64,000 nt of DNA, taken from NCBI GenBank assembly GCA_020638285.1, contig JACKIV010000001.1:372001-436000 (forward strand), given 5' to 3'. The number at the start of each line of letters is the position of its first letter. The stretch's first letter is position 1. The translations under genes and the position numbers were made by a program. Positions 1-7,824 of the stretch are shown piece by piece. The notes beneath the pieces were generated by a model that saw only the letters and a list, made by a program, of their open reading frames with translations, had not been told where the DNA came from and did no database searches. This DNA is from Rhodospirillales bacterium (GTDB lineage Bacteria > Pseudomonadota > Alphaproteobacteria > Micavibrionales > Micavibrionaceae).

Positions 1-369
1 TGTGAGGAGTTCAAAAAACTCGTCCAGTGTGCCGAGCCCGCCGGGCAGAATCACGAAGGCGTCCGAGCGTTTGAACATGGTGATTTTGCGCTCGTGCATG
101 GATTTAACAACCACGAATTCGCTCACGCCGCTCTGGGAGTGAGCCAGTTCGCGTCTTTGAAGGTCTTCCGGAATGACCACGGTGACGGTTCCCTTTGCGT
201 CAACGACGCTGGCTGAGATTTCTCCCATCACCCCGACATTGCCGCCGCACACGAGATTGATTTTTTCGGCGGCCAGAATTTTACCCAAAGCGGCAGCGGC
301 GTTTTTATAGGCGTTGTTGACTCCGAACGCGCGTCCGCAATAGACGCAGATTGTTTTTATGGACTCCAT
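1..369 (-). CDS. LOG-family (TIGR00730) Rossmann-fold protein, partial
   Basis: This is the N-terminal 123 codons of a LOG-family protein; the rest lies left of the window. The family hydrolyses nucleoside 5'-monophosphates to free base and ribose 5-phosphate (cytokinin riboside 5'-monophosphate phosphoribohydrolase type). I see an opening beta strand KTICVYCG followed by a GGNVGVMG loop. The family hallmark PGGLGTLDE lies at about residues 107-115 and contains the Gly-rich phosphate loop and catalytic Glu. Basic residues just before it (SMHERK) match the conserved M-x-x-R-K stretch. The start is the ATG at 369 on the minus strand; the reading frame stays open to base 1. It is divergent from psd. 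The true substrate in bacteria is often unknown. Confidence 0.88.
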   Translation of the reverse strand, partial: MESIKTICVYCGRAFGVNNAYKNAAAALGKILAAEKINLVCGGNVGVMGEISASVVDAKGTVTVVIPEDLQRRELAHSQSGVSEFVVVKSMHERKITMFKRSDAFVILPGGLGTLDEFFELLT

Positions 370-562
370 TTTCGTGTTTTACCCTCTTTTGTTTTCCAGA
401 TTGTCGCGCAGGCGCCGATTCTGGCCCTGCGGCATGAGTCTGACCCAATTTTACTCTGGGCGCAAATCCTTAAAATCTGCTATATTTCAGGAACGCCCCG
501 CCGGAGAAAAGGCCAGGATGGGACGATATCTGGAAACTGAACCTTGCGGGAGTCTTCGCGGC

Positions 563-1369
563 ATGAACAATGATCCTTTCCAAAGCCAGACACCTGACGG
601 CTCGCCGGACGGGACTCCGGATGTCGGGTATGACCCTGCCCATCCCAAAACATTCATGGGGGATTTGATCCGGACCATCCGGGGGACTGTCCTGGTGCCG
701 ATTCATCCCGCCGGGTGGCCGTTTATTGCGGGGGCGGCCTTTATTGCCGTCGTTCTGGCCATGATTTCGGGATTTCTCGGGATGATTGGCCTGATTCTGG
801 CGGTGTTCGTGCTGTATTTTTTCCGCGATCCTGTGCGGGTGGTGCCGGAGCGCGAGGGGCTTGTTGTTTCGCCTGCGGATGGATTGATTACCGCTATTAC
901 AGAAAACGCACCCTGGCCACCGGAGGTTTCCGGTGCAGACATGCGGACCTCGACCCGAATCAGCATCTTCTTAAGTGTCTTTGATGTTCATGTGAATCGT
1001 GTGCCTCTGGCCGGGGTCGTGCGGCAGGTGACGCATCAGGCCGGATTGTTCCTGAATGCGGGTTCGCCCCGGTCCGCGCAGGAGAACGAGCGCTGTACGA
1101 CGGTTCTGGAAGCGCAGGATGGTCGTTCTCATGCGGTGGTCCAGATTGCAGGGCTGGTGGCCCGGCGGATTCTCAATGATCTGAAAGAAGGCCAGCGCGT
1201 CGAATCCGGTGGAAAAATGGGAATCATTCGTTTCGGAAGTCGGGTGGATGTCTATCTGCCCGAAGGGGTGAACGCTTTGGTGATGGAAGGCCAGCGCGCC
1301 GTGGGGGGGGAGACTGTTCTGGCGGATCTTGATTCGTCTGAAGATTCCCGGAAAGGAAGACGTCTGTGA
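563..1369 (+). CDS. psd: Phosphatidylserine decarboxylase proenzyme
   Basis: It converts phosphatidylserine to phosphatidylethanolamine at the inner membrane. The short alphaproteobacterial Psd type is about 230 residues; this start gives 268. Two hydrophobic segments follow IHPAGWPFIAGAA. The conserved YFFRDP and VSPADG motifs come next, then FDVHVNRVP. The self-cleavage site is Gly225-Ser226 in IRFGSRVDVYLPEG, where the Ser becomes the pyruvoyl group. The frame is open from 359, but homology begins only near residue 110 of that longer reading. A TATATT box at 481-486 also lies inside it. I prefer the ATG at 563; 518 is possible. The stop overlaps the GTG start of pssA by four bases, so the two genes of PE synthesis are coupled. 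Confidence 0.93.
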   Translation: MNNDPFQSQTPDGSPDGTPDVGYDPAHPKTFMGDLIRTIRGTVLVPIHPAGWPFIAGAAFIAVVLAMISGFLGMIGLILAVFVLYFFRDPVRVVPEREGLVVSPADGLITAITENAPWPPEVSGADMRTSTRISIFLSVFDVHVNRVPLAGVVRQVTHQAGLFLNAGSPRSAQENERCTTVLEAQDGRSHAVVQIAGLVARRILNDLKEGQRVESGGKMGIIRFGSRVDVYLPEGVNALVMEGQRAVGGETVLADLDSSEDSRKGRRL

Positions 1370-2271
1370 GCCGTGAACCTCTGTCCGATGAGATCCGGAG
1401 CGATCTGCGCCGGATTATCCGTTTGCATAAAATGATCCCGAATATTCTGACTCTTATGGCCCTGGCGGCGGGGATGAGCGCCATTCAGTTCGCTGTGCGT
1501 GGTCTGTGGGATCAGGCAGCCTGGGCGGTGGTGATTGCAGCCATTCTTGATTCTCTGGACGGGGCTACGGCGCGCCTGATTAAAGCCTCCAGCGATTTCG
1601 GCGCGCAGCTTGACAGTCTTTCGGATTTTCTGTCCTTTGGCGTCGCGCCCGCGTTTATTCTGTATATCTGGGTTCTGGACGATGCCGGAAAAGTCGGATG
1701 GATTGCGGTGCTGGTCTTTGCCATCGCCACGGCCTTGCGACTGGCCCGTTTTAACGTGATGCAGGCGCAGTCTCACACCCGCCCGAAATGGGCGCGCGGG
1801 TTTTTTGCGGGCGTTCCGGCGCCTGCCGGGGCGGGTTTGGCTCTTACGCCTTTGTTCATCTGGAACCAGTCCGAAGACTGGTCGCCCGTTCATGATTTTT
1901 TCAGCGACCTAGCGGCGGGAACGCCCTTGATCGCGCTGTGGACGATTCTGGTGGCCGGATTGATGGTCAGCCGCATCCCGACCTTCTCAACCAAGCAGCT
2001 GCGCATTCCCGCGCGTCTGGCCATGCCGGTTCTGGGACTGGCGGCTCTCGGGATTGCCGCAATGATTCACGCGCCGTGGATTACCCTGACGGTGTTGATG
2101 GTTGTTTATGTCACGAGCATTCCGTTTTCCTTGCGTGTCTATCGAGGGCTTGCGGCGGCCAATCCGGACCATCCGGAATCGGGCGAGCCCTTATCCGATC
2201 TGGCGCTTGGCGTGGTGTCTTTGGATCACGTTTCCGAGGAATCCGACGGTTTGGACTGCGAAAAGTCCTGA
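1366..2271 (+). CDS. pssA: CDP-diacylglycerol--serine O-phosphatidyltransferase
   Basis: It makes phosphatidylserine from CDP-diacylglycerol and serine, supplying the substrate of Psd encoded just upstream. The protein has 301 residues and several hydrophobic helices. The CDP-alcohol phosphotransferase signature D-G-x2-A-R-x8-G-x3-D-x3-D is present from about residue 65 (DGATARL ... GAQLDSLSD). Translation starts at a GTG that overlaps the psd stop (GTGA). The last 46 bases overlap the end of the convergent O-antigen ligase-like gene. Confidence 0.95.
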   Translation: MSREPLSDEIRSDLRRIIRLHKMIPNILTLMALAAGMSAIQFAVRGLWDQAAWAVVIAAILDSLDGATARLIKASSDFGAQLDSLSDFLSFGVAPAFILYIWVLDDAGKVGWIAVLVFAIATALRLARFNVMQAQSHTRPKWARGFFAGVPAPAGAGLALTPLFIWNQSEDWSPVHDFFSDLAAGTPLIALWTILVAGLMVSRIPTFSTKQLRIPARLAMPVLGLAALGIAAMIHAPWITLTVLMVVYVTSIPFSLRVYRGLAAANPDHPESGEPLSDLALGVVSLDHVSEESDGLDCEKS

Positions 2272-3488
2272 GAAGCCAGAAGGACGCTCCATCCCGCAAG
2301 GGCCAGAATTGTTCCCAGCCACCACCCCTGCCACATCCCGTACCCTGTTGCGGCGATGGACAGGGAGGCCGCAAATCCCCCGAAAGCGAACCGGGCAGTG
2401 CGGGGGGGCAGGGCCATGATTGAGCGGATCAGTCCCGCCAGAAACACAACCGCGCAAACCACGCCGAAAGCGCCGAACTCGATCCAGATCTGAAGCGCCA
2501 CATCGTGGGGATGCAGGATGGTGTTTCCTTTGTGATAAAGCTCGGCAGTGTCGAACGCCATATCCCGCGTGGCGTCGATGCCAAAGCCGAAGAAGGGGCG
2601 TTCCATGATCTTGCGCGCGATAAAATCCCAGATCTCAAGACGTTGGGGAGCACTCATTTCGCGCAAGGACTCATGAGCGTCAATGGCGCCGGCCAGTGGC
2701 GCAAAAACCGCCATGGCCACCCACGGCGCGGCAAAAATTCCGGTGGAAATCAGGGCCCACAGGGCTGTTTTTCCGACGCGTGTCTGAAACAGCGGGAAGA
2801 TCGCCAGCGCCGCAAGTCCGCAGAAAAAAGCCATCTGGGCCGACTGGCTTTCGCAGGCAAAAAGCATAAGACCCGCAGAGACGAAAAGTCCTCCACACAG
2901 GAAAATTTTCATGCGCTGTCGCGTTATGAACCACGCAAACCCAAGGGCAGGGAAAAACAGCAATGTCGCCACGACTACGCCGCGATTGGCGTGGAACGGA
3001 TCAAAGGGGACATTTGCCTCTACCCCTGCCGCCAGACGATGAAGCGGCAGACCCGCGATCAGATCAAGCGCAATCACAAGGCTTGAACAGGCCACCGCGC
3101 CGGGCAGGAGCCAGCCCCATTCCGAGAGGGTTTCTCGGGAGATTCTCCGGGCGGCGGGGATGAGAAGCGCGCCGGTCAACAGGGTGGCGGTAACCTTTGC
3201 GGTTCGCTCCAGCGCCTGTGCCGGATCGGCGGACCACAGGGCGCTGAGTCCTCCAAGCAAAACCGGTGCAAGAATCAAGGCCCATAATGTACGCGAAAAA
3301 ATACGGTGCGATGGGCCTCGCAGACAGGCGGCTGCGCAGAAAACAAGCCCGATGAGTCCGGGCAGAAACACCATCGCCCTCGGCGCAAGGGTCGCAAAGA
3401 CGGGCAGGAACGCCAGAGCGACCAGAAACAGAACCGGCGCCGGATACCCGGATTCAAGGCGCGCGGTATCAGGGCGCACGATCGACAT
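2226..3488 (-). CDS. O-antigen ligase / Wzy_C family membrane protein
   Basis: The protein has 420 residues and about ten to twelve hydrophobic segments. A longer hydrophilic stretch near residues 235-320 resembles the periplasmic loop of O-antigen ligase family proteins. Members join finished glycan to lipid A-core (WaaL) or polymerise repeat units (Wzy); sequence alone does not separate these roles. A motif FGFGIDATRD followed by HPHDVALQIWIEFGAFG matches the family pattern G-x-G, then H-x-H-N and W-x-E-x-G. Its start overlaps the 58-residue peptide upstream by 20 bases and lacks a clear ribosome site, which suggests translational coupling. The glycan locus that could feed it begins at 5.6 kb. 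Confidence 0.82.
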   Translation of the reverse strand: MSIVRPDTARLESGYPAPVLFLVALAFLPVFATLAPRAMVFLPGLIGLVFCAAACLRGPSHRIFSRTLWALILAPVLLGGLSALWSADPAQALERTAKVTATLLTGALLIPAARRISRETLSEWGWLLPGAVACSSLVIALDLIAGLPLHRLAAGVEANVPFDPFHANRGVVVATLLFFPALGFAWFITRQRMKIFLCGGLFVSAGLMLFACESQSAQMAFFCGLAALAIFPLFQTRVGKTALWALISTGIFAAPWVAMAVFAPLAGAIDAHESLREMSAPQRLEIWDFIARKIMERPFFGFGIDATRDMAFDTAELYHKGNTILHPHDVALQIWIEFGAFGVVCAVVFLAGLIRSIMALPPRTARFAFGGFAASLSIAATGYGMWQGWWLGTILALAGWSVLLASQDFSQSKPSDSSET

Positions 3489-3645
3489 CCGCGCCGGAGT
3501 CCGGGGCGGGAACCGTACCCGCCGCAGGCTCTGTCAGGGCCAGGCGGGTGGCCAGACTTCCGGAGTGCGCGGCCGTAACCATAATCATGATGCCCGAAGC
3601 TGCAACGATAAGGGCGATAACCATCAAGGCGCGGGGAATGTTCAT
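3469..3645 (-). CDS. Small single-pass membrane peptide (58 aa)
   Basis: This short gene begins at an ATG preceded by a strong AAAGGAGC ribosome site (spacing about six bases). It encodes one hydrophobic segment near residues 5-26 (MVIALIVAASGIMIMV) and a Pro/Ala/Asp-rich tail. The last 20 bases overlap the start of the O-antigen ligase-like gene. It may be a leader that sets ligase translation, or a small membrane partner of it. I recognise no family. Confidence rests on the ribosome site, coding-like sequence and coupling. Confidence 0.6.
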   Translation of the reverse strand: MNIPRALMVIALIVAASGIMIMVTAAHSGSLATRLALTEPAAGTVPAPDSGADVDRAP

Positions 3646-3679
3646 GAAAAGCTCCTTTAATCTCCGGAAAGCACGTTTC

Positions 3680-3808
3680 CTAGAATGTGTCCTGAATGGA
3701 GCGTCCAGCCCCTTCCAGATCCCGTCCGAATCCTTCCGCCGTGTTGCAAGCGCTTAGGGTCAGAAGAGGAAATATAATGACCGCCAAAATCAGGATGCTT
3801 TTTTTCAT
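3680..3808 (-). CDS. Entericidin-like small lipoprotein (42 aa)
   Basis: The peptide has a signal sequence with two N-terminal lysines, a hydrophobic core and a lipobox ending LSAC, with Cys21 as the lipidation site. The mature part is only 22 residues: CNTAEGFGRDLEGAGRSIQD plus two more. The pattern CNT-x2-G-x-G-x-D-x3-G is typical of the entericidin EcnA/EcnB family. E. coli members are toxin/antidote lipoproteins; the role of alphaproteobacterial homologs is mostly unknown. The ribosome site is AAGGGAGA with loose spacing. Only one copy occurs here. Confidence 0.82.
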   Translation of the reverse strand: MKKSILILAVIIFPLLTLSACNTAEGFGRDLEGAGRSIQDTF

Positions 3809-3944
3809 GGGTTTTTGAGTCTCCCTTAAACGATAGACAGATCGAAGGCACAGCGCATCTCGGGCCCCGATTTCCTTTATTATCAGATGGAAAGAAAGCG
3901 GTCCAGAGTCTTGTGAAATGACCCTGTTTTTAATGTCACCGTTT

Positions 3945-4565
3945 CTATTGTCCGAACAGGTCGTCCAGAACGGGCATGTCTTCGATGGCCAGTTCCTCAT
4001 TGACCATTTCCACAATTCCGCTGGTTTCAACCTGCACATCCGTTCTGAACAAGGAGTCCCGGAACATCAGGCACGCCTTGAGGGTATAACCTCCATCGGG
4101 CTTTTTCTCTGCAATCCGCAAGGGATGGAGCAGCTTTCCTACGGCGCGGCGGGCGGCGGGCGGCGGTTCTTCTTTCCATGCGATGTCGTCTGCGCTTTCC
4201 GTAACGATGAAGCGTCCGTGACGCCCGCGAACGTAAGTGAAGAAAAACCGGACATAGTCGGCAACCGTCGAATCGTTCAGCAAAAGCGGCGCGGCGGCGT
4301 TCAACGCATAAATCGGGGCGTTGGTCCAGTCGATCAGAACCGGCGCGTTCGGTCCCGTAATCGCAAAGATCCGCCGGGGCGGAGTCGCCGCATGGTCGGT
4401 GATATCGCACAGGGCATGTCCGGGATAAAAGGGCAACTCTCGCGCCAGAATGACGCTGACTGCCGGATCAAAGGGCGCGCTGCCGAGCGCCGGATTGAGC
4501 GCGCTCAAAACCGCCGCGGTCCGGTCCGGGTCGAGTCGGACGAAAGCTTCCTGAAAGACGCTCAT
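3945..4565 (-). CDS. Conserved-looking protein of unknown function (206 aa)
   Basis: I do not recognise this family. The reading frame can begin 24 bases earlier at 4589, but MSVFQEAF at 4565 is a natural start. The protein is soluble with no signal peptide. It has a central basic strand pair near VADYVRFFFTYVRGRHGRF and an acidic C-terminus ending DDLFGQ. It sits alone between an entericidin-like gene and the divergent ksgA. Coding bias matches its neighbours. Confidence 0.65.
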   Translation of the reverse strand: MSVFQEAFVRLDPDRTAAVLSALNPALGSAPFDPAVSVILARELPFYPGHALCDITDHAATPPRRIFAITGPNAPVLIDWTNAPIYALNAAAPLLLNDSTVADYVRFFFTYVRGRHGRFIVTESADDIAWKEEPPPAARRAVGKLLHPLRIAEKKPDGGYTLKACLMFRDSLFRTDVQVETSGIVEMVNEELAIEDMPVLDDLFGQ

Positions 4566-4703
4566 GGAAAGACACCCTGAATTTTGCAAAAACGGATCTT
4601 ATTTAACACGAATCTTATTTAACAATGAACGGCGGCGGATGCGAAGGAAAATCTTTGCCTTGTTGACGTTCGGCAAATCCTGTAGAGACGTTCGGGGAAA
4701 GCC

Positions 4704-5567
4704 ATGACCGAATCCTTGAAGACAGACAACGCGTTTCTGGATGCTTTGCCCTCCCTGCGGGATGTGGTGGAGCAGGCCGGGCTTCGCGCGCGCAAGGCTC
4801 TGGGGCAGAATTTCATTCTGGACCAGAATGTTACGGATCGGATTGCCCGCGCCGCCGGAGATCTTTCAAACGCAAGCGTTTTCGAGATCGGCCCCGGACC
4901 GGGGGGCTTGACGCGCAGTCTGCTGCGGGCCGGAGCCCGCAAGGTCATCGCCCTCGAATACGACCCGCGCGCCGTGGCGGCGCTGGAGGATTTACGGGCC
5001 GGAGCGCAGGGGCGTCTGGAGATTCTCGCGGGCGATGCGCTGGAGACGGACCTTCTGGCGCTTGACGTTCCGCCGCCGCGCGTGATCGTCGCCAATCTGC
5101 CTTATAATATTGCAACGCCTTTGCTTGTGGGCTGGCTGCGGCAGGTGCGCGCGAATCCAGAATCGTGGAGTCATTTTGTCCTCATGTTTCAACGCGAAGT
5201 CGCGGACCGCCTGATCGCCGCGCCGGGAACAAAGGAGTATGGGCGCTTGAGCGTTCTGACCCAGTGGCTGTGTTCGGTTGAGCGCCTGTTCGATCTGGCG
5301 CCCTCCGTCTTCGTCCCGCCGCCCAAGGTGACCTCAAGCGTGGTACGGTTTTCTCCACGGGCTTTGGGTCCGGAGTCTCCGTCTTTTCGGGCTGTGGAGT
5401 CCGTGACTGCCGCAGCCTTTGGCCAGAGGCGCAAGATGCTGCGCAGTACGATGAAGGCCGATCTGGATCTTCTGGAGTCTTGCGGAATCGATCCGACCCG
5501 CCGCGCTGAAACCCTGTCCATTTCCGATTTCGTCACGCTGGCCCGGTTGAGGGAGGCGCGTTCCTGA
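4704..5567 (+). CDS. ksgA: 16S rRNA (adenine1518/1519-N6) dimethyltransferase
   Basis: The enzyme dimethylates two adjacent adenines in the 3' hairpin of 16S rRNA late in 30S assembly. The 287-residue length is normal. The family opening is present (RKALGQNFILD). SAM motif I is FEIGPGPGGLT near residue 57, the acidic motif II is LEYDPRAV, and catalytic motif IV NLPYNI lies near residue 131. The C-terminal helical domain includes AFGQRRKMLRSTMK. A TTGACG hexamer at 4663 lies upstream, but I find no well-spaced -10. In many relatives ksgA follows surA and pdxA; here it does not. Confidence 0.97.
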   Translation: MTESLKTDNAFLDALPSLRDVVEQAGLRARKALGQNFILDQNVTDRIARAAGDLSNASVFEIGPGPGGLTRSLLRAGARKVIALEYDPRAVAALEDLRAGAQGRLEILAGDALETDLLALDVPPPRVIVANLPYNIATPLLVGWLRQVRANPESWSHFVLMFQREVADRLIAAPGTKEYGRLSVLTQWLCSVERLFDLAPSVFVPPPKVTSSVVRFSPRALGPESPSFRAVESVTAAAFGQRRKMLRSTMKADLDLLESCGIDPTRRAETLSISDFVTLARLREARS

Positions 5568-5637
5568 TATTTACAAATGTGCGGAATGCGCTACGGTGTC
5601 AGTAGGAAAACTGCAACGAAAACAGAAAGCCAGGTCC

Positions 5638-6132
5638 ATGCATCCTCTTTTTTCCGATGTGTTTCAGGCTTTGTGGCGCGGCTCCCGGTCTTTGGGGATG
5701 CGGCTGCGTGGGGCGGGGTTTTCGCTTCTGGTCTCAAAGACGGGGACGGGCGTGCGGGTCTATGGCTGGCCAAAGCTGTATTATCCGGAAAATCTGGTCC
5801 TTGGGGACCATGTGACGATCAATCACGGGGTTTTCATTGATGCCAGAGGCGGCGTAACGGTTGGAAGCCATGTCCGGATGTCTCCTTATGCCGTCATTGA
5901 AACCGGGTTCTTGCGCCGAGAGGGTGAGAGTCGTTTGCATGACGCCCGGCCCGTCGTCATCGGAAATAATGTCTGGATCGCCACCGGCGCGATTGTTCTG
6001 GCGGGGGTCACGATCGGCGAGAATGCCATTATCGCTGCCGGGGCCGTCGTGACAAAAGATGTTCCCGCGAACGTCATCGCCAAAGGGATTCCGGCGCGGT
6101 ATGAGCCTTTGGGCGAGGGGCAGGGCGCATGA
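5638..6132 (+). CDS. Hexapeptide-repeat acyltransferase (WcaF/WbbJ-like)
   Basis: The 164-residue protein carries left-handed beta-helix hexapeptide repeats: LVLGDHVTINHGVFID, VTVGSHVRMSPYAVIE, then VVIGNNVWIATGAIVL and VTIGENAIIAAGAVV. It ends VTKDVPANVIAKGIPAR, the usual closing motif of sugar O-acetyltransferases. It probably acetylates a sugar of the surface glycan made by the genes that follow. The ATG at 5638 is preceded by a weak AGG; an in-frame GTG at 5596 would add 14 residues. Its stop overlaps the next start (ATGA). Confidence 0.88.
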   Translation: MHPLFSDVFQALWRGSRSLGMRLRGAGFSLLVSKTGTGVRVYGWPKLYYPENLVLGDHVTINHGVFIDARGGVTVGSHVRMSPYAVIETGFLRREGESRLHDARPVVIGNNVWIATGAIVLAGVTIGENAIIAAGAVVTKDVPANVIAKGIPARYEPLGEGQGA

Positions 6133-7817
6133 AGCCTGCTGCGCCCCGCGTCACGATCGGCGTGACCTGTCACAATGCTCAAGGCACGATCCGGCGCGCC
6201 TTGTCCAGCGCGGCGGCGCAGGAGTATCCCGATTTTGAAATTCTGGTCGTTGACGATGCGTCCGAGGATGAATCGGCACAGATCATTGCTGATTTCGCCG
6301 CCGAAGATCCACGCATCCGGTTCGTTCGTCACGAGAACAACAAAGGCTATCCCGCTGCCCTGAATACAATTTTGCGGAATGCGGCGGGGGAATTTGTTGC
6401 CTTTTTCGACGACGACGACGAAAGTGCGCCGGCCCGTTTGAGGCAACAAATAGAGCGCCTACAGGCGTTTGAGGCGCGTTCTTTACAACAGATGGTGTTT
6501 TGCTATACGAACCGGGCGGTTGTTCGCCCCGGCAAGAGTGATCCCGACCATGTCACGCGCGCCATCGGGCGCAGTCCGCCAGAGCCGCACGGGACGGAAG
6601 TGGCCGATTTTCTCTTGTGGGAGGCGCGCACGCCGGGCACAACATGGGGGGCGTTCGGAAGCTGTACCCTGATGGCGCGCAAGGCAGACTTTGAGGCGCT
6701 GAAGGGGTTCGACGAGGCGTTTCGCCGTTGCGCCGAATGGGATCTGGCCATTCGCGCTGCGTTCCGGGGGGCGTATTTTATTGCCGTGGATGCGCCTTTG
6801 GTCACGCAATACAAAACGCCAACGGCTGATAAATCCGGAACGACGCCCTTGAGATATGCCCTGTTGCTCCGCGACAAACACCGGGATTATCTGGAATCGC
6901 GCGGTATGGTCCGGGCGGCGGACGCCATGGCGCGGTGCCGCTTTTATTACGCCAGAGGGGACCGCTGGCGCAGCCGGTTTTTCAAGGCTCTGGGGTGTGT
7001 CTTCGCGCCGCGTACCGTGTTGGCGGAAGAGATAAAGCTCCGCTTCTCGCGCCTTCTGGATCGTCTGTGCGATACCGCCGCGCGTGTGCGATTCTTGAGT
7101 GTGTTCCTGGGGGGATATCCTCAATCGCTTTTCTATCTTGCGCGCGCAAAGCTCAATCCGCAGATCCGGGCCGTGGGCCGATACAAAGGCCGTTTCTTTT
7201 CCTTTCGGCGGTGCGACGTTCTGGCCATTCGTGAAGTTTTGCACCATCAGGAATATGCGTTCCTGACGCCTCTTTTGAAGCGTGTTGAAAACCCGGTTAT
7301 TCTGGATCTGGGCGCGCATATCGGCCTGTTTGCGCTGTGGGCCTTGAGCGTCAACCCGGGCGCGGACATCACGTCGGTTGAGGCCAGTCCGTCTACGTTC
7401 CGCGTTCTGGAGGACAATACGAAACGCAGCGCATCCGCGAACTGGCGTGCGATCAACCGGGCGGCGTGGCGGGACGGCGAAAGCGTGGGGTTCATGGATG
7501 AAGGTGAGGGGATGAGCCGCCGCGTGTGCGCGCAGGGCAAGACTTCCGTCGAGGGCATTTCCCTGTCCCCCCTTCTTGCAGACAGAGCACACATCGACTT
7601 GATGAAAATCGACATTGAGGGGGCAGAGGAGGTTTTTCTGTGCGACGATCCGGGCGTCCGCGCCGCGCTGGACAAGGTGGGCGCTCTGGTGATCGAGCTT
7701 CACGGAAATGCCTGTGATATCAACAAAGTGCGCGCCCTGCTGGCCGACAGATTTCCGGACATAAAGGAAATGCCTGGTCGGAAGTCCTCAAAGCCTCTTT
7801 TGTACTGCAGGACATGA
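6129..7817 (+). CDS. Fusion: GT2 glycosyltransferase + FkbM-family methyltransferase
   Basis: The 562-residue protein has two enzymes in one chain. Residues 1 to about 230 are a GT-A fold GT2 glycosyltransferase: VTIGVTCHNA start, VVDDASEDES nucleotide-binding loop, and an acidic DDDDE metal site near residues 94-98. Residues about 370-555 are an FkbM-type SAM methyltransferase: ILDLGAHIGLF motif I near 390, then TSVEASPS, and MKIDIEGAEE near 490. The middle, about residues 235-360, matches the tail of the two GT2 paralogs at 10.6 and 11.6 kb. It may add a sugar and then O-methylate it, but this coupling is inference. It overlaps the acetyltransferase by four bases. Confidence 0.9.
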   Translation: MKPAAPRVTIGVTCHNAQGTIRRALSSAAAQEYPDFEILVVDDASEDESAQIIADFAAEDPRIRFVRHENNKGYPAALNTILRNAAGEFVAFFDDDDESAPARLRQQIERLQAFEARSLQQMVFCYTNRAVVRPGKSDPDHVTRAIGRSPPEPHGTEVADFLLWEARTPGTTWGAFGSCTLMARKADFEALKGFDEAFRRCAEWDLAIRAAFRGAYFIAVDAPLVTQYKTPTADKSGTTPLRYALLLRDKHRDYLESRGMVRAADAMARCRFYYARGDRWRSRFFKALGCVFAPRTVLAEEIKLRFSRLLDRLCDTAARVRFLSVFLGGYPQSLFYLARAKLNPQIRAVGRYKGRFFSFRRCDVLAIREVLHHQEYAFLTPLLKRVENPVILDLGAHIGLFALWALSVNPGADITSVEASPSTFRVLEDNTKRSASANWRAINRAAWRDGESVGFMDEGEGMSRRVCAQGKTSVEGISLSPLLADRAHIDLMKIDIEGAEEVFLCDDPGVRAALDKVGALVIELHGNACDINKVRALLADRFPDIKEMPGRKSSKPLLYCRT

Positions 7818-7824
7818 CGGCGAC

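Noticed and set aside
359..562. N-terminal extension of Psd from 359
   Set aside because: It overlaps the divergent LOG-family start and a promoter-like TATATT, and the family begins later.
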